The notes under the pieces: generated by a model
The model's input: only the letters and a program-made list of their open reading frames with translations
The model's database searches: none
What the model was told of the DNA's origin: nothing
Assembly (NCBI GenBank): GCA_039621445.1
Contig: CP154954.1
Span: 61,439,858-61,503,857, forward strand
Source of the DNA: Euglena gracilis
Lineage: Eukaryota; Euglenida; Euglenophyceae; Euglenales
Reading direction: 5' to 3'
Length of the DNA: 64,000 bases
Part shown: positions 10,911 through 21,511 of the stretch, piece by piece
Layout: every line of letters begins with the position of its first letter
How positions within the stretch are numbered: the first letter of the stretch is position 1
Translations under genes and position numbers: made by a program

Positions 10911-12320
10911 GTAAGTCACGGATTCCGTGCTTGGCGTTCGAGCAAATTCCTGCTCAGCGTCCCCACGATTCGAGTAAACCGGTGCAACTGCGGATGGTGG
11001 GGTTTCCCGACTTGCCCGTTCTGCCGTCACGTCTGGCGCTGGCGGAGCTTCCTCCTCAGCGTCGACGTGCATCGCCGCGGGCGTATTTTCCGTCCTCGGC
11101 GAGCGGCGCTGTGGCTGCGGCGTCAGATTTTCCGGGCCGCGGTCACGATTGCCGGTGGCAAAGCTTGTGGGGCGTGCCGATGGCGCTTCCGCCACAGCAA
11201 CGTCCTACTGTCGCCCTGGTTGACTTGATCGTGATGGAGCTGGCCCTCCTGTGAGAGCCGACACAGCAGCATCATTCTGCTGGCGCGCTTCTCGTGTCAT
11301 TTCCGCCCGGGCAGGATTTTCCTGGACAGCGGAAACAGGGGGACGACGTGCTATTTGTCGTTGGATTGTCACAGCATATTCATACTGTTGACGCTCCTCC
11401 TCGGTCTCGAACGGCCGGCCAGTCCACGGGTTAACGGGTTTATCCCGTGCGGGGGGAACTGGTGCCGCACGAGGCGCTGCCGCGGCTTCCCACGGACGAG
11501 CTCTTCGTGCACAGTCAGTCGTCGGGGGAGGGTTTCCCTCCGCAGGACGTCGTGGGATAGGGTCAGGTATGGTTGGGTGGGGTTGAGGTGGATACACGTA
11601 CTGATCCCGTGGCATTGGCGCCCCCTGGGGGTAATCCCCAGAGACGGTGTATTGAGACACAGGCTCCTGCGCAGGATAATCCCGCCGTGGCATGCGCTCA
11701 GGGGATCGAAAAAAACTTTCTTTCACACGTGGGTGTTTACTCCGGACAAGTGCTTCCACTGTCTCTTCCTCGGGTAATCCGGGGGAGTGAGCACGAAAAT
11801 GTGCAGTGTAAGTGCCAACTGGTGGTACCTGCCGTGCGACCTGTGGCGGGACTTCCACGCCCAGGTCACGCATGGTAATGTCCGCCGCGAATCCCGACGC
11901 GTCCGGGTCGGTGTAATACACCAGACCGGTCATCGTCGCCTGGGCGCACATACACCACAGGGCTGGAGGGGTATTCAAGATGGTCAAAATTTTACGGCAG
12001 TGGTCATCCAACAATGCCTGGGTGAGGTGGTCTGGTGCCAGGTTTGCGCTCATACGCATAACCCGGTTCATCGTCGCCGCCGTGCAGTGGATCATCACAC
12101 CCGCATACGGTGGGAGGCGACGGGAGCCTGATGGCTGAGATGGCCGCACTTCCGCGGGCATCTGTGTCATCCTGCTACTGCTGCTGGCTTCAGGGTTTCC
12201 CTGAGCCGCAGTCCGTGCAGGTGGCTGCGTACCGTATCGGTACGCATACTGGTCAGGTTGAGGGTGAGTAGTGTGGGGGTAAGGCGGTCCTCCGCCTGGC
12301 TCCCTTCCACCGGGCAGCAT
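10911..12320 (-). pseudogene. G1 accessory ORF A: Pro/Arg/Tyr-rich protein
   Basis: The main reading 12320-11205 is open for 371 residues; 11195-10911 seems to continue it in another frame with an acidic, Pro-rich tail. The middle (about residues 70-165) looks folded: MIHCTAATMNRVMRMSANL, LTQALLDDHCRKILTIL, then MTGLVYYTDPDASGFAAD and ITMRDLGVEVPPQV. The rest is rich in Pro, Arg and Tyr and is probably disordered. The DLGV.VPP segment and the residues before it are found again at 34150-34320 in G4, at the same place downstream of pol. This argues for a real, family-wide gene. I do not recognise the family. It follows the chromodomain by about 160 bases. Confidence 0.55.
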
Positions 12321-12480
12321 AATACCGTCCAGGGTCGGTACGGTGGGATGGTTGTTTGTTGGTTTTGAGTTGGTAAGGGTAACCGCTTGTGTATTTTTTG
12401 CTAAAAAGTCTGCGGAAAGAAAGAATGATAAGAATTAATGGTAGAAAGAAGAGAAAACAACATGGGTTTCCCATGCGTTC

Positions 12481-12744
12481 TCAAAAACTTGTCATGGAAA
12501 CATCAATGTTATCCTTATTGTTCAGCAGCTTCCAATCTTGCAGGACATACCCAACGAAACTGGTTGCTGGCTCCCAAGTGTCCTCCTCGGGCCCATACCC
12601 TTTCCAGCGGACCTTCCAAACGTGCATACCTTTATCGATTTTGTCATCGATGATTTTATCGACTACAAAGTCGTCCGTCTCAGGTAATCTGGAACGGGGT
12701 TTGAAGTGCAGACACGGGATAGGTTTCCTATCCGGTGGCGACAG
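12481..12744 (-). pseudogene. pol: G1 chromodomain after the integrase
   Basis: Immediately after a TAA (12745-12747) that follows the integrase tail VEDVHMDDFKP, the same frame stays open to a TGA at 12481. It reads FVVDKIIDDK, VWKVRWKGYGPEEDTWEP and FVGYVLQDW. This is a clear chromodomain: a hydrophobic strand, the WKGY..EDTWEP core and a C-terminal helix. In chromoviruses this domain follows the integrase and directs integration to marked chromatin. The stop between integrase and chromodomain is either a lesion or a site of readthrough. Confidence 0.85.
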
Positions 12745-14690
12745 TTATGGTTTGAAGTCGTCCATATGAACGTCCTCAACACCATTCGGTAATGTAACCT
12801 TGTAACGCTCGCTGGTACCTAGTCTTTCTAGGATTTCACAGGGACCGAGCCAGAGGGGGTCCAGCTTGGAAGACTGCATGCGAGTACGGCTATTTCGCAC
12901 CCACACGCGGTAACAGGGACTATACACAGGTGACTTGAAATTCTGCAAAAACGATTTCCGTTTTGCTGCATGAACATCAGTCACGCGCTTCTGGACTGCA
13001 GAACGTAGATTTTCCACTTCCGCAACCAGGTCTCGCAACTTACACTCGTTCGGGCGTGTCTCTCCGAAGGGACATCCCCTATGGCCGGAGGGTCCCGTCC
13101 GAAAACTAATTTATAGGGGGAGTGCGGCAAAACCAACCCTGGTAGGGTATTGATATAAAACAAAGACCATGGTAGAACTGATATCGAGATGCTGCGCGAG
13201 TCAGCCAGTCAAAGGCGAAGCATATTCACGACGGATTTCACGGGTGCCTCGGCTCTACCATTGCCTTTGGGTCGGTATATAATGGAAAAATGTTGCTCAA
13301 TTCCGAGTAAACCGCACAAAGTGGTGAAAAACGTTGAAGAAATCAAATGGTCTTGATCACTCACGATTTCATTCGGTAAACCCATTAAGCATATGCATTT
13401 CTCCAAAAATATAGTTGCCAAACTTTGGGCAGTCAACCCTGACTTCTGGCATGGAATGGCTACAATGTACCCACTCAGCCTGCAGACGACAACAAAAACG
13501 TAATCGTAAATTTTGTCGTCTGTTCCTTTGCACGGTTCTAATTCCAGAAAATCCATGCAGAGCGATGTAAAAATGTCAGGGGGTACCGGAAAAAGTCCAA
13601 CGTACCAGGGGGGGGGGTACCTCTGCGGGGTTTTACCGCTTGACAAATTTGATACCGTTGCGCTATTCGCAAACAGCGTGAGGAAGGCTGCTTTGTCGCT
13701 CAGGGTTGTGCAGTACCTGCGGCCCACCAACGAAAGAAGTTTGGGGGCCCCAGGGTGACCGTGGTGTAATGGTGAAATTGTCCAGCACTTCGCCATTACG
13801 AAGTCTGGTGAGAATGGTGTCATACACCGTATCACGACTATAATCCCGTTCGCGAAAGAACAGTGGGGATGGGGACTCCGTGCGTGTAATACGCCGGGGT
13901 CCGGACGTGCTTCCACGTCGGCGCCTTCCGCGCACTGGTGTGACCAGGAATAGTTGTGAAACGGGAAAAGAATCCAAAAGATTATCGGCAGCGTCGTTTC
14001 GACGTACATATTCGTCAGCTTCCTGACTTCCATGAAAAGTCGCGTCTCCCTCTCCTGGGTTCCCAGGGTAATACCAAGGGGCCCGACTGACGGATCCGCT
14101 ACTTTTTGTGTGTGACCAGGGGTATAAATAACCACAAGGTTGAATTGACTCAAGAACTCATTCCATCTGCGTCGCCTTCCGACCTATGACATGGCCTTGT
14201 TCAAATCCTCGGTGTACCAGTGTTGGAGACTCTCATGGTCGGTCTTGAAGAGGATCTGGACGAGGCTGCTGGCTACCCAGCTGCGAAATTTCTGCAGTAT
14301 AAGCACGATTGCGTAGGTTTCCTTCTCGCGTATACTCCACTTGACTTGACCTTTACCGTCGTCGCCCTGTAACTTTCTGCTGAAGAAAGCCACAGGTCGG
14401 AGTTCATTCGCCGCGTTATGCTGGCTAAGAACTCCGCCAACGGCGTAAGCGCTGCTGTTGACTTCCAGCACATATGGTTTGTACGGGTCCGCGATGTCGA
14501 GGACAACATTCTACAAAAGCATAACCTTGATATTCTCAAGGGCCTCGCGCATTTGGTCATCCGAAATGACTTTGGTGTTGTCAACAGCCGGTTTTTGAGC
14601 TGTTTGGTTAGGGGAACCGCAATTTCCGCGAAGTGATTCATATAAATCGCGTAATATTGGGCTAATCCCAAAAATCCTTTCAAAATCCTT
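12745..14690 (-). pseudogene. pol: G1 RNase H-integrase, tandem copy a (3'-most, with true integrase C-terminus)
   Basis: Minus-strand order: RT connection (KGFLGLAQYYAIYM), RNase H (14471-14184: MLEVNSSAYAVGGVLSQ, EKETYAIVLILQKF, FKTDHESLQ), linker, integrase (about 13756-13209: MDFLEL, VSDQDHL, and GNGRAEAPVKSV carrying the D, D and E), then 13038-12745 with the C-terminal strand-rich part PLWLGPCEILERLGTSERYK ending at the TAA. Relative to copy b there is a gap of about 80 bases near 13765, in the linker before the His pair of the zinc finger. The HHCC finger keeps HNHGHP-like His residues in the other copies but lacks the CxxC in all three. Stops and frame changes make it nonfunctional. 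Confidence 0.7.
12869..14690 (-). repeat. Tandem unit a of the RNase H-integrase triplication
   Basis: Third (3'-most) unit in the minus-strand reading. It matches units b and c, apart from a gap of about 80 bases near 13765 and scattered substitutions. Confidence 0.85.
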
Positions 14691-16596
14691 TGGAAGACTG
14701 CAGGCGAGTACGGCTATTCCGCACCCACACGCGGTAACAGGGACTATACACAGGTGACTTGAAATTCTGCAAAAACGATTTCCGTTTAGTTGCATGAATA
14801 TCAGTCACGCGCTTCTGGACTGCAGAACGTAGATTTTCCACTTCCGCAAACCAGGCCTCGCAACTTACACTCGTTCGGGCGTGTCTCTCCGAAGGGACAT
14901 CCCCTGTGGCCGGAGGGTCCCGTCCGAAAACTAATTTATAGGGGGAGTGCGGCAAAACCAACCCTGGTAGGGTTTTGATATAAAACAAAGACCATGGTAG
15001 AACTGATATCGAGATGCTGCGCGAGTCAGCCAGTGAAAGGCGAAGCATATTCACGACGGATTTCACGGCTGCCTCGGCTCTACCATTGCCTTTGGGTCGG
15101 TATATAATGGAAAAATGTTGCTCAATTCCGAGTAAACCGCACAAAGTGGTGAAAAACCTTGAAGAAATCAAATGGTCTTGATCACTCACGATTTCATTCG
15201 GTAAACCCATTAAGCATATGCATTTGTCCAAAAATATAGTTGCCAAACTTTGGGCAGTCAACCCTGACTTCTGGCATGGAATGGCTACAATGTACCCACT
15301 CAGCCTGCAGACGACAACAAAAACGTAATCGTAAATTTTGTCGTCCGTTACTTTGCACGGTTCTAATTCCAGAAAATCCATGCAGAGCGATGTAAAAATG
15401 TCAGGGGGTACCGGAAAAAGTCCAACGTACCAGGGGGGGGGGTACCTCTGCGGGGTTTTACCGCTTGACAAATTTGATACCGTTGCGCTATTCGCAAACA
15501 GCGTGAGGAAAGCTGCTTTGTCGCTCAGGGTTGTGCAGTACCTGCGGCCCACCAACGAAAGAAGTTTGGGGGCCCCAGGGTGACCGTGGTTGTGATAGCA
15601 CAAAATCACATCATCAACCGGGTCCTGGAGGATACACTATTTGTAACCCGATTTATTGCGAAAAACCAACGGTAAATGTGAAAGAGTGTAATTGTCCAGC
15701 ACTTCGCCATTACGAAGTCTGGTGACAGTGGTGTCATACACCGGATCACGACTATAATCCCATACGCGAAAGAACAGTGGGGATGGGGACTCCGTGCGTG
15801 TAATACGCCGGGGTCCGGACGTGCTTCCACGTCGGCGCCTTCCGCGCACTGGTGTGACCAGGAATAGTTGTGAAACGGGAAAAGAATCCAAAAGATTATC
15901 CGCACGACGTACATATTCGTCAGCTTCCTGACTTCCATGAAAAGTCGCGTCTCCCCCATCCAGGTTCCCAGGGTAATACCAGGGGGCCCGACTGAGCGGA
16001 TCCGCTACTTTTTGTGTGTGACCAGGGGTATAAATAACCACAAGGTTGAATTGACTCAAGAACTCATTCCATCTGCGTCGCCTTCCGACCTATGACATGG
16101 CCTTGTTCAAATCCTCGGTGTACCAGTGTTGGAGACTCTCATGGTCGGTCTTGAAGAGGATCTGGACGAGGCTGCTGGCTACCCAGCTGCGAAATTTCTG
16201 CAGTATAAGCACGATTGCGTAGGTTTCCTTCTCGCGTATACTCCACTTGACTTGACCTTTACCGTCGTCGCCCTGTAACTTTCTGCTGAAGAAAGCCACA
16301 GGTCGGAGTTCATTCGCCGCGTTATGCTGGCTAAGAACTCCGCCAACGGCGTAAGCGCTGCTGTTGACTTCCAGCACATATGGTTTGTACGGGTCCGCGA
16401 TGTCGAGGACAACATTCTACAAAAGCATAACCTTGATATTCTCAAGGGCCTCGCGCATTTGGTCATCCGAAATGACTTTGGTGTTGTCAACAGCCGGTTT
16501 TTGAGCTGTTTGGTTAGGGGAACCGCAATTTCCGCGAAGTGATTCATATAAATCGCGTAATATTGGGCTAATCCCAAAAATCCTTTCAAAATCCTT
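14691..16596 (-). repeat. pol: Tandem unit b of the RNase H-integrase triplication (1906 bp)
   Basis: Nearly identical to unit c. It encodes the RT connection, RNase H (16377-16090), linker, and integrase (15609-14680, 309 residues in one frame) with the three acidic residues in MDFLEL, SDQDHL and GRAEAAVKSV. At its boundary the integrase tail RTRLQSSK is fused directly to KGFLGLAQYY of the RT connection. The junction on plus reads AAAATCCTTT-CAAAATCCTTT-GGAAGACTGC. The integrase of this unit is the best preserved of the three. Confidence 0.9.
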
Positions 16597-18502
16597 TGGA
16601 AGACTGCAGGCGAGTACGGCTATTCCGCACCCACACGCGGTAACAGGGACTATACACAGGTGACTTGAAATTCTGCAAAAACGATTTCCGTTTAGTTGCA
16701 TGAATATCAGTCACGCGCTTCTGGACTGCAGAACGTAGATTTTCCACTTCCGCAAACCAGGCCTCGCAACTTACACTCGTTCGGGCGTGTCTCTCCGAAG
16801 GGACATCCCCTGTGGCCGGAGGGTCCCGTCCGAAAACTAATTTATAGGGGGAGTGCGGCAAAACCAACCCTGGTAGGGTTTTGATATAAAACAAAGACCA
16901 TGGTAGAACTGATATCGAGATGCTGCGCGAGTCAGCCAGTGAAAGGCGAAGCATATTCACGACGGATTTCACGGCTGCCTCGGCTCTACCATTGCCTTTG
17001 GGTCGGTATATAATGGAAAAATGTTGCTCAATTCCGAGTAGAACCGCACAAAGTGTTGAAAAACCTTGAAGAAATCAAATGGTCTTGATCACTCACGATT
17101 TCATTCGGTAAACCCATTAAGCATATGCATTTGTCCAAAAATATAGTTGCCAAACTTTGGGCAGTCAACCCTGACTTCCGGCATGGAATGGCTACAATGT
17201 ACCCACTCAGCCTGCAGACGACAACAAAAACGTAATCGTAAATTTTGTCGTCCGTTCCTTTGCACGGTTCTAATTCCAGAAAATCCATGCAGAGCGATGT
17301 AAAAATGTCAGGGGGTACCGGAAAAAGTCCAACGTACCAGGGGGGGGGTACCTCTGCGGGGTTTTACCGCTTGACAAATTTGATACCGTTGCACTATTCG
17401 CAAACAGCGTGAGGAAAGCTGCTTTGTCGCTCAGGGTTGTGCAGTACCTGCGGCCCACCAACGAAAGAAGTTTGGGGGCCCCAGGGTGACCGTGGTTGTG
17501 ATAGCACAAAATCACATCATCAACCGGGTCCTGGAGGATACACTATTTGTAACCCGATTTATTGCGAAAAACCAACGGTAAATGTGAAAGAGTGTAATTG
17601 TCCAGCACTTCGCCATTACGAAGTCTGGTGACAATGGTGTCATACACCGTATCACGACTATAATCCCATTCCCGAAAGAACAGTGGGGATGGGGACTCCG
17701 TGCGTGTAATACGCCGGGGTCCGGACGTGCTTCCACGTCGGCGCCTTCCGCGCACTGGTGTGACCAGGAATAGTTGTGACACGGGGAAAGAATCCAAAAG
17801 ATTATCCGCAGCGTCGTTTCGACGTACATATTCGTCAGCTTCCTGACTTCCATGAAAAGTCGCGTCTCCCCCATCCGGGTTCCCAGGGTAATACCAGGGG
17901 GCCCGACTGAGCGGATCCGCTACTTTTTGTGTGTGACCAGGGGTATAAATAACCACAAGGTTAAATTGACTCAAGAACTCATTCCATCTGCATCGCCTTC
18001 CGACCTATGACATGGCCTTGTTCAAATCCTCGGTGTACCAGTGTTGGAGACTCTCTTGGTCGGTCTTGACGAGGATCTGGACGAGGCTGCTGGCTACCCA
18101 GCTGCGAAATATCTGCAGTATAAGCACGATTGCGTAGGTTTCCTTCTCGCGTATACTCCACTTGACTTGACCTTTACCGTCGTCGCCCTGTAACTTTCTG
18201 CTGAAGAAAGTTACAGGTCGGAGTTCATTCGCCGCGTTATGCTGGCTAAGAACTCCGCCAACGACGTAAGCGCTGCTGTTGACTTCCAGCACATATGGTT
18301 TGTACGGGTCCGCAGTTTGAAGGACAACATTCTACAAAAGTAAAACCTCTATTTTCTCAAGGGCCTCGCGCATTTGGTCATCCCAAAGACTTTGGTGTTG
18401 TCTACAGCCCGGTTTTTGAGCTGTTTGGTGAGGGGCACCGCGATTTTCGTGAAGTCCTTCATATATATCGTGTAATATTGGGCTAATCCCAAAAATCCTT
18501 TT
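16597..18502 (-). repeat. pol: Tandem unit c of the RNase H-integrase triplication (1906 bp)
   Basis: First unit in the minus-strand reading, joined in its natural place to the RT upstream. It contains RNase H (18292-18005), a linker (17974-17543) with an Arg-rich run, and integrase pieces 17515-17028 and 16972-16586. A G run near 17340 is one base shorter than in units a and b (9 against 10), which breaks the integrase frame here. It is the same length as unit b to the base. Confidence 0.9.
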
Positions 18503-19400
18503 AGGTGTGTAATCGTTTTGATTACCTCAGGGGTCCATTTCTTAATGGCTTCGAGTTTACTCGGAGCGGCTTTCCGCTGTGCATTGCTGAGGATGTGACC
18601 GCAAAATTTTATAAGCGTCCGAAACAAATGCATTTTCGCGCCTTTCGCGAAAAGCACATGTTTTTGAAAAGCGGTTAATACCGCGCAAACATGGTGGAAG
18701 TGTGTGACGAGGATATCCTCGCTCGATTTTGCGGACGGTGGTGGTGTTCCTACCAGCACATCATCAATGTACACAATGGCAAACGGTAAGTCGCGTAAAA
18801 CCCATTGTATCATGCGCTGAAACATGGCTGGGCCATTCTTAACACCCATGGGGAGTACCGTCCATTGGTACACACCTTTGGATGTCACGAATGCCGTGTA
18901 TGGTTGTGAGTCAGGGGGCAAGTGCATTTGGTGAAAACCATCCTCCAGATCGAAAATTGACCACAACCGGTTTTCCTATTGTTTGGTGATCAACTCGTCG
19001 ATCAGGGGGAGCGGGAAGGGATCATCCCTTGTTTGGGAGTTCAGGTACCGGTAATCCAGCACCAGTCTCCATTTCTTCTGACCTGAGGGGTCTGGGGCTT
19101 TAGGAACAACAAATTCCTGGGATGTCCAGTCGCTTTTCGAGGGTACAATCCACTTGCGCTGAATACGCTTCTCAAGCATTTCATTGAGAGCTTCTTCGCG
19201 TTCTCCCGAACAACGAAAAAATTTTCGGTGCATTGGTTTAGCTCCTTCCTTAAGCTCGATCTGACAAACACCGAACGGACCGCGTATCGTGGGGTCGATG
19301 TCGCAGGCGTATACTGTATTTTCCAGCACACCGTGAAATTCGCGGGTGATCCGCGAACAGAATTCGGCTGACTTAGGATGCTGACCTGCACTCTCAATGA
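18349..19400 (-). pseudogene. pol: G1 reverse transcriptase
   Basis: Minus-strand reading in two pieces split by a stop near 18976. The first has KEGAKPMHRKFF, the fingers region KRIQRKWIVPSKSDW and KKWRLVLDYRYLN. The second has FDLEDGFHQMHL, with the first catalytic Asp, FVTSKGVYQWTVLPMGVKNGP, and the active-site box VYIDDVLVG, followed by the RT thumb and connection (GFLGLAQYYTIYM). These are the usual Ty3/gypsy RT blocks in order, and the YIDD box is intact. It would copy the element RNA to DNA. It follows the Dam-like domain without a gap in the reading. Confidence 0.85.
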
Positions 19401-19439
19401 CTGCGGAAACCACCAGGGTATCCCTGGGGCTACCGAGCT

Positions 19440-20046
19440 TCCTCGGCACGGCGAATTCGGACCTTCCGAATGCATCGAAGAAACATACACGAAAAATGAT
19501 TTCTTGCAAGGGTGGTAATATTTTACCATAAAGATCTTCAAAAATCGGCACATTAGTGGGTAAGTCCCACCAATGAAAACACACATACGATAGTTGGGTG
19601 AACCAATCCGCTTCCGGAATGATGGGTATGAGAATAACTCCACGGGCTTCATCCCGCAGAATTTTCTCAACCGCACATTCGATACGTTTTGGGGGAGGGT
19701 GCATCCATAACACCGTATCACCCCAAAATTTATCAAATGCGTTGGAGTGTTGTGACCAATGACGTGGCAAACGGGCATGTACATTGGATCAAAAGGAATC
19801 GATTTCGAATGCCAAATAAAAAGAATCAGCCAATGTTGCGATTTTGGAAAACGATCGTTCCAAAATGCGATATTGACCAAAATTAAAAGCATTCCATACA
19901 CGTTTTGCGTATTCATACACCCAATTTCCGGGTAGGAGTGACGAACACAATGAATGGATCCACAAACATGCGGGCTGTCTTCCACTGCCACAAGGGTTAA
20001 TCTCAAGGGAGTTTGGACAGGCTGGGGGTTTCCCATTCTGCATCAA
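19440..20046 (-). pseudogene. pol: G1 Dam-like (N6-adenine methyltransferase-like) domain upstream of RT
   Basis: Minus-strand reading in two frames. Order: NAFNFGQYRILERSFSKIA, a strand ending FEIDSF, then NAFDKFWGDTVLWMHPPPK (19690-19710), KILRDEARGVILIPIIPEADW and a further beta-rich part to about 19440. The series D-x-F, D..W, LW-x-[NH]-PP-x, a helix and GV-I-L-I-P is the layout of phage-type Dam proteins and of the methyltransferase-like domain of DIRS elements. The usual NPPY is HPPP here, so catalysis is doubtful. G4 (33116-33832) has HPPL at the same place. Whether this is a former enzyme kept for DNA binding is unknown. Confidence 0.65.
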
Positions 20047-20377
20047 ATGCGTACCAAGTGTGATCGCGATTGAAATTAGGAATGACGCTTTTTGCGTTTC
20101 GCAACAACGAGGCTAATCCGCGTTGTTGGAGTACTCGGTGTATCTTCGCGCATTGCAGGCTACAACCAAGTGTATCATGGCGTGTAGATTCCGTATTCGG
20201 AATTGCGATTAGTGTCGTATTTTCAACTAAACATCCACAGTCGAAATCTGATTTGGTGGAAATTCTCCTGCAGTGCAGACATTGGTAGGAAGTGTGATGG
20301 TGTGACGGGTGTGCGTGTAAGTGGGTGTCGATGGCATTAGCCGGTGAGTCTTGTACAGGTGTGCCTGGATTCGGCAC
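20003..20377 (-). pseudogene. pol: G1 Cys4 zinc-finger-like segment between protease and Dam-like domain
   Basis: This reads TSYQCLHCRRISTKSDFDCGC followed by LVE: C-x2-C-x11-C-x-C, a candidate zinc site. The same segment is in G4 at 32932-33003 (YQCAHC, DFDCGCIVE). It is preceded by a Thr/Pro/His-rich linker and leads into the Dam-like domain. Two diverged copies preserve all four Cys, so the site is probably real. Function unknown; target-DNA or RNA contact is a guess. Confidence 0.55.
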
Positions 20378-20399
20378 AACTCGTTGGAAGGTGGTGTAG

Positions 20400-21363
20400 C
20401 TGGGCGACTTCTCGACATTGTGATCACTGCAGGCCTTTGGGCTTTCGTCTTGTAACCCAGTGGAACGGCGGGGGTACCGCTACTCGCTTGCCCTACCTCA
20501 TGTGCAACGCATGTAGGTGTGTCATTGGGTAGGGGGGAGGCTTTCTCCGTACCCCGGGTGTGGAAAACGGTTGTTGGTGTGGTGGATAACGGTGTTGCCA
20601 TTGTGGGTGACGGTGTTGAAAAAGTGGTGGTCGTCATGGTTGACGCCAACGGTGATGGTGGTTTGGGTGGCAATGTGGTGGGTGCTGTGCGCAAACCGTG
20701 GGAGTGGTAATCCACAACCAATCGGTACTGGCGTAAAAATGGGTATCCCAACATTACGTCAGACCCATGAATTCCGGACTCGTAACCCCAAATATCGGTG
20801 AAATGTTGTAATTGTAGGGGGTGTGAGTGATGCTTGGGGATGATGGGCAAGAGTATCTCGAGCACACATCCCAAATCACCACCGCACATAGGGGTGTTAC
20901 CCGCAGTTGTAATTTTAATCGGTTTCTTGCCGCTTACCAAGAGCGGGGTCGGTATCAACCCCAACCGAAAAAGCAGTGCTATGCGACAACCAGTGTCAAA
21001 TCAAATTTTAACTTTGGTGGAGAAATTTTGAATGCAGATTTCCGCTTGGACGAGTATTTCCATTGGTGGTACGCAAAGTGAAGGGTCTGGCGGAAATACG
21101 TTTGCATGCCAGCTTTCCCATGAACCCTTTCCTACTTTGCTCAGCATTCCGAGCGGAAATGTGGAGGGGGTAGGGGACCCGAAATAATTCCGGGTACTGA
21201 CCGTGAAGGCGGATGGGCAGGGGGGGTAAGGTTGATCAGGTCTTACGTCCATCTGTTCATCAGCCCAGAGGTCCGTGCCCTCGGACCTCGGGCTCCCGTA
21301 CTCCAAATCCGAACCGGCCGCGTAGCCGGCAACGGACTTTTTGGTGGAATAGATAGAATTCAA
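20400..21363 (-). pseudogene. pol: G1 aspartic protease region
   Basis: Reading 21363-21001 leads into a TGA directly before FDTGCRIALLFRLGL, and 20964 onward continues with MCGGDLGCVLEILLP, then GSDVMLGYPFLRQYRLVVDY. The D-T-G at the N-terminal side and the [IV]LG-x-PFL motif with VVDY at the C-terminal side are the two halves of a retropepsin. In G4 the same place reads ILVDTGC without a stop, so the TGA in G1 comes from a Leu codon (TTG). The protease would cut the Gag-Pol polyprotein. A Thr/Pro-rich linker follows. Confidence 0.75.
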
Positions 21364-21511
21364 TCAGCGAACCGCCATTCGGGCCTCATTAAATTCACCG
21401 TTCGAGGTCTCATCCCCCTCCCTGCCCGAAGCCGGGGTATCCTCCTCCAAACAAGAAACCTTGAAACCGACTTTTTGCGGGTTGGAGGAGTTACCACGGT
21501 CCTCGCGGCAC

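Noticed and set aside
13209-18500. Three separate retroelements instead of a tandem block
   Set aside because: There are no LTRs, gag or RT between the units and the joins lie inside pol at the same place each time.
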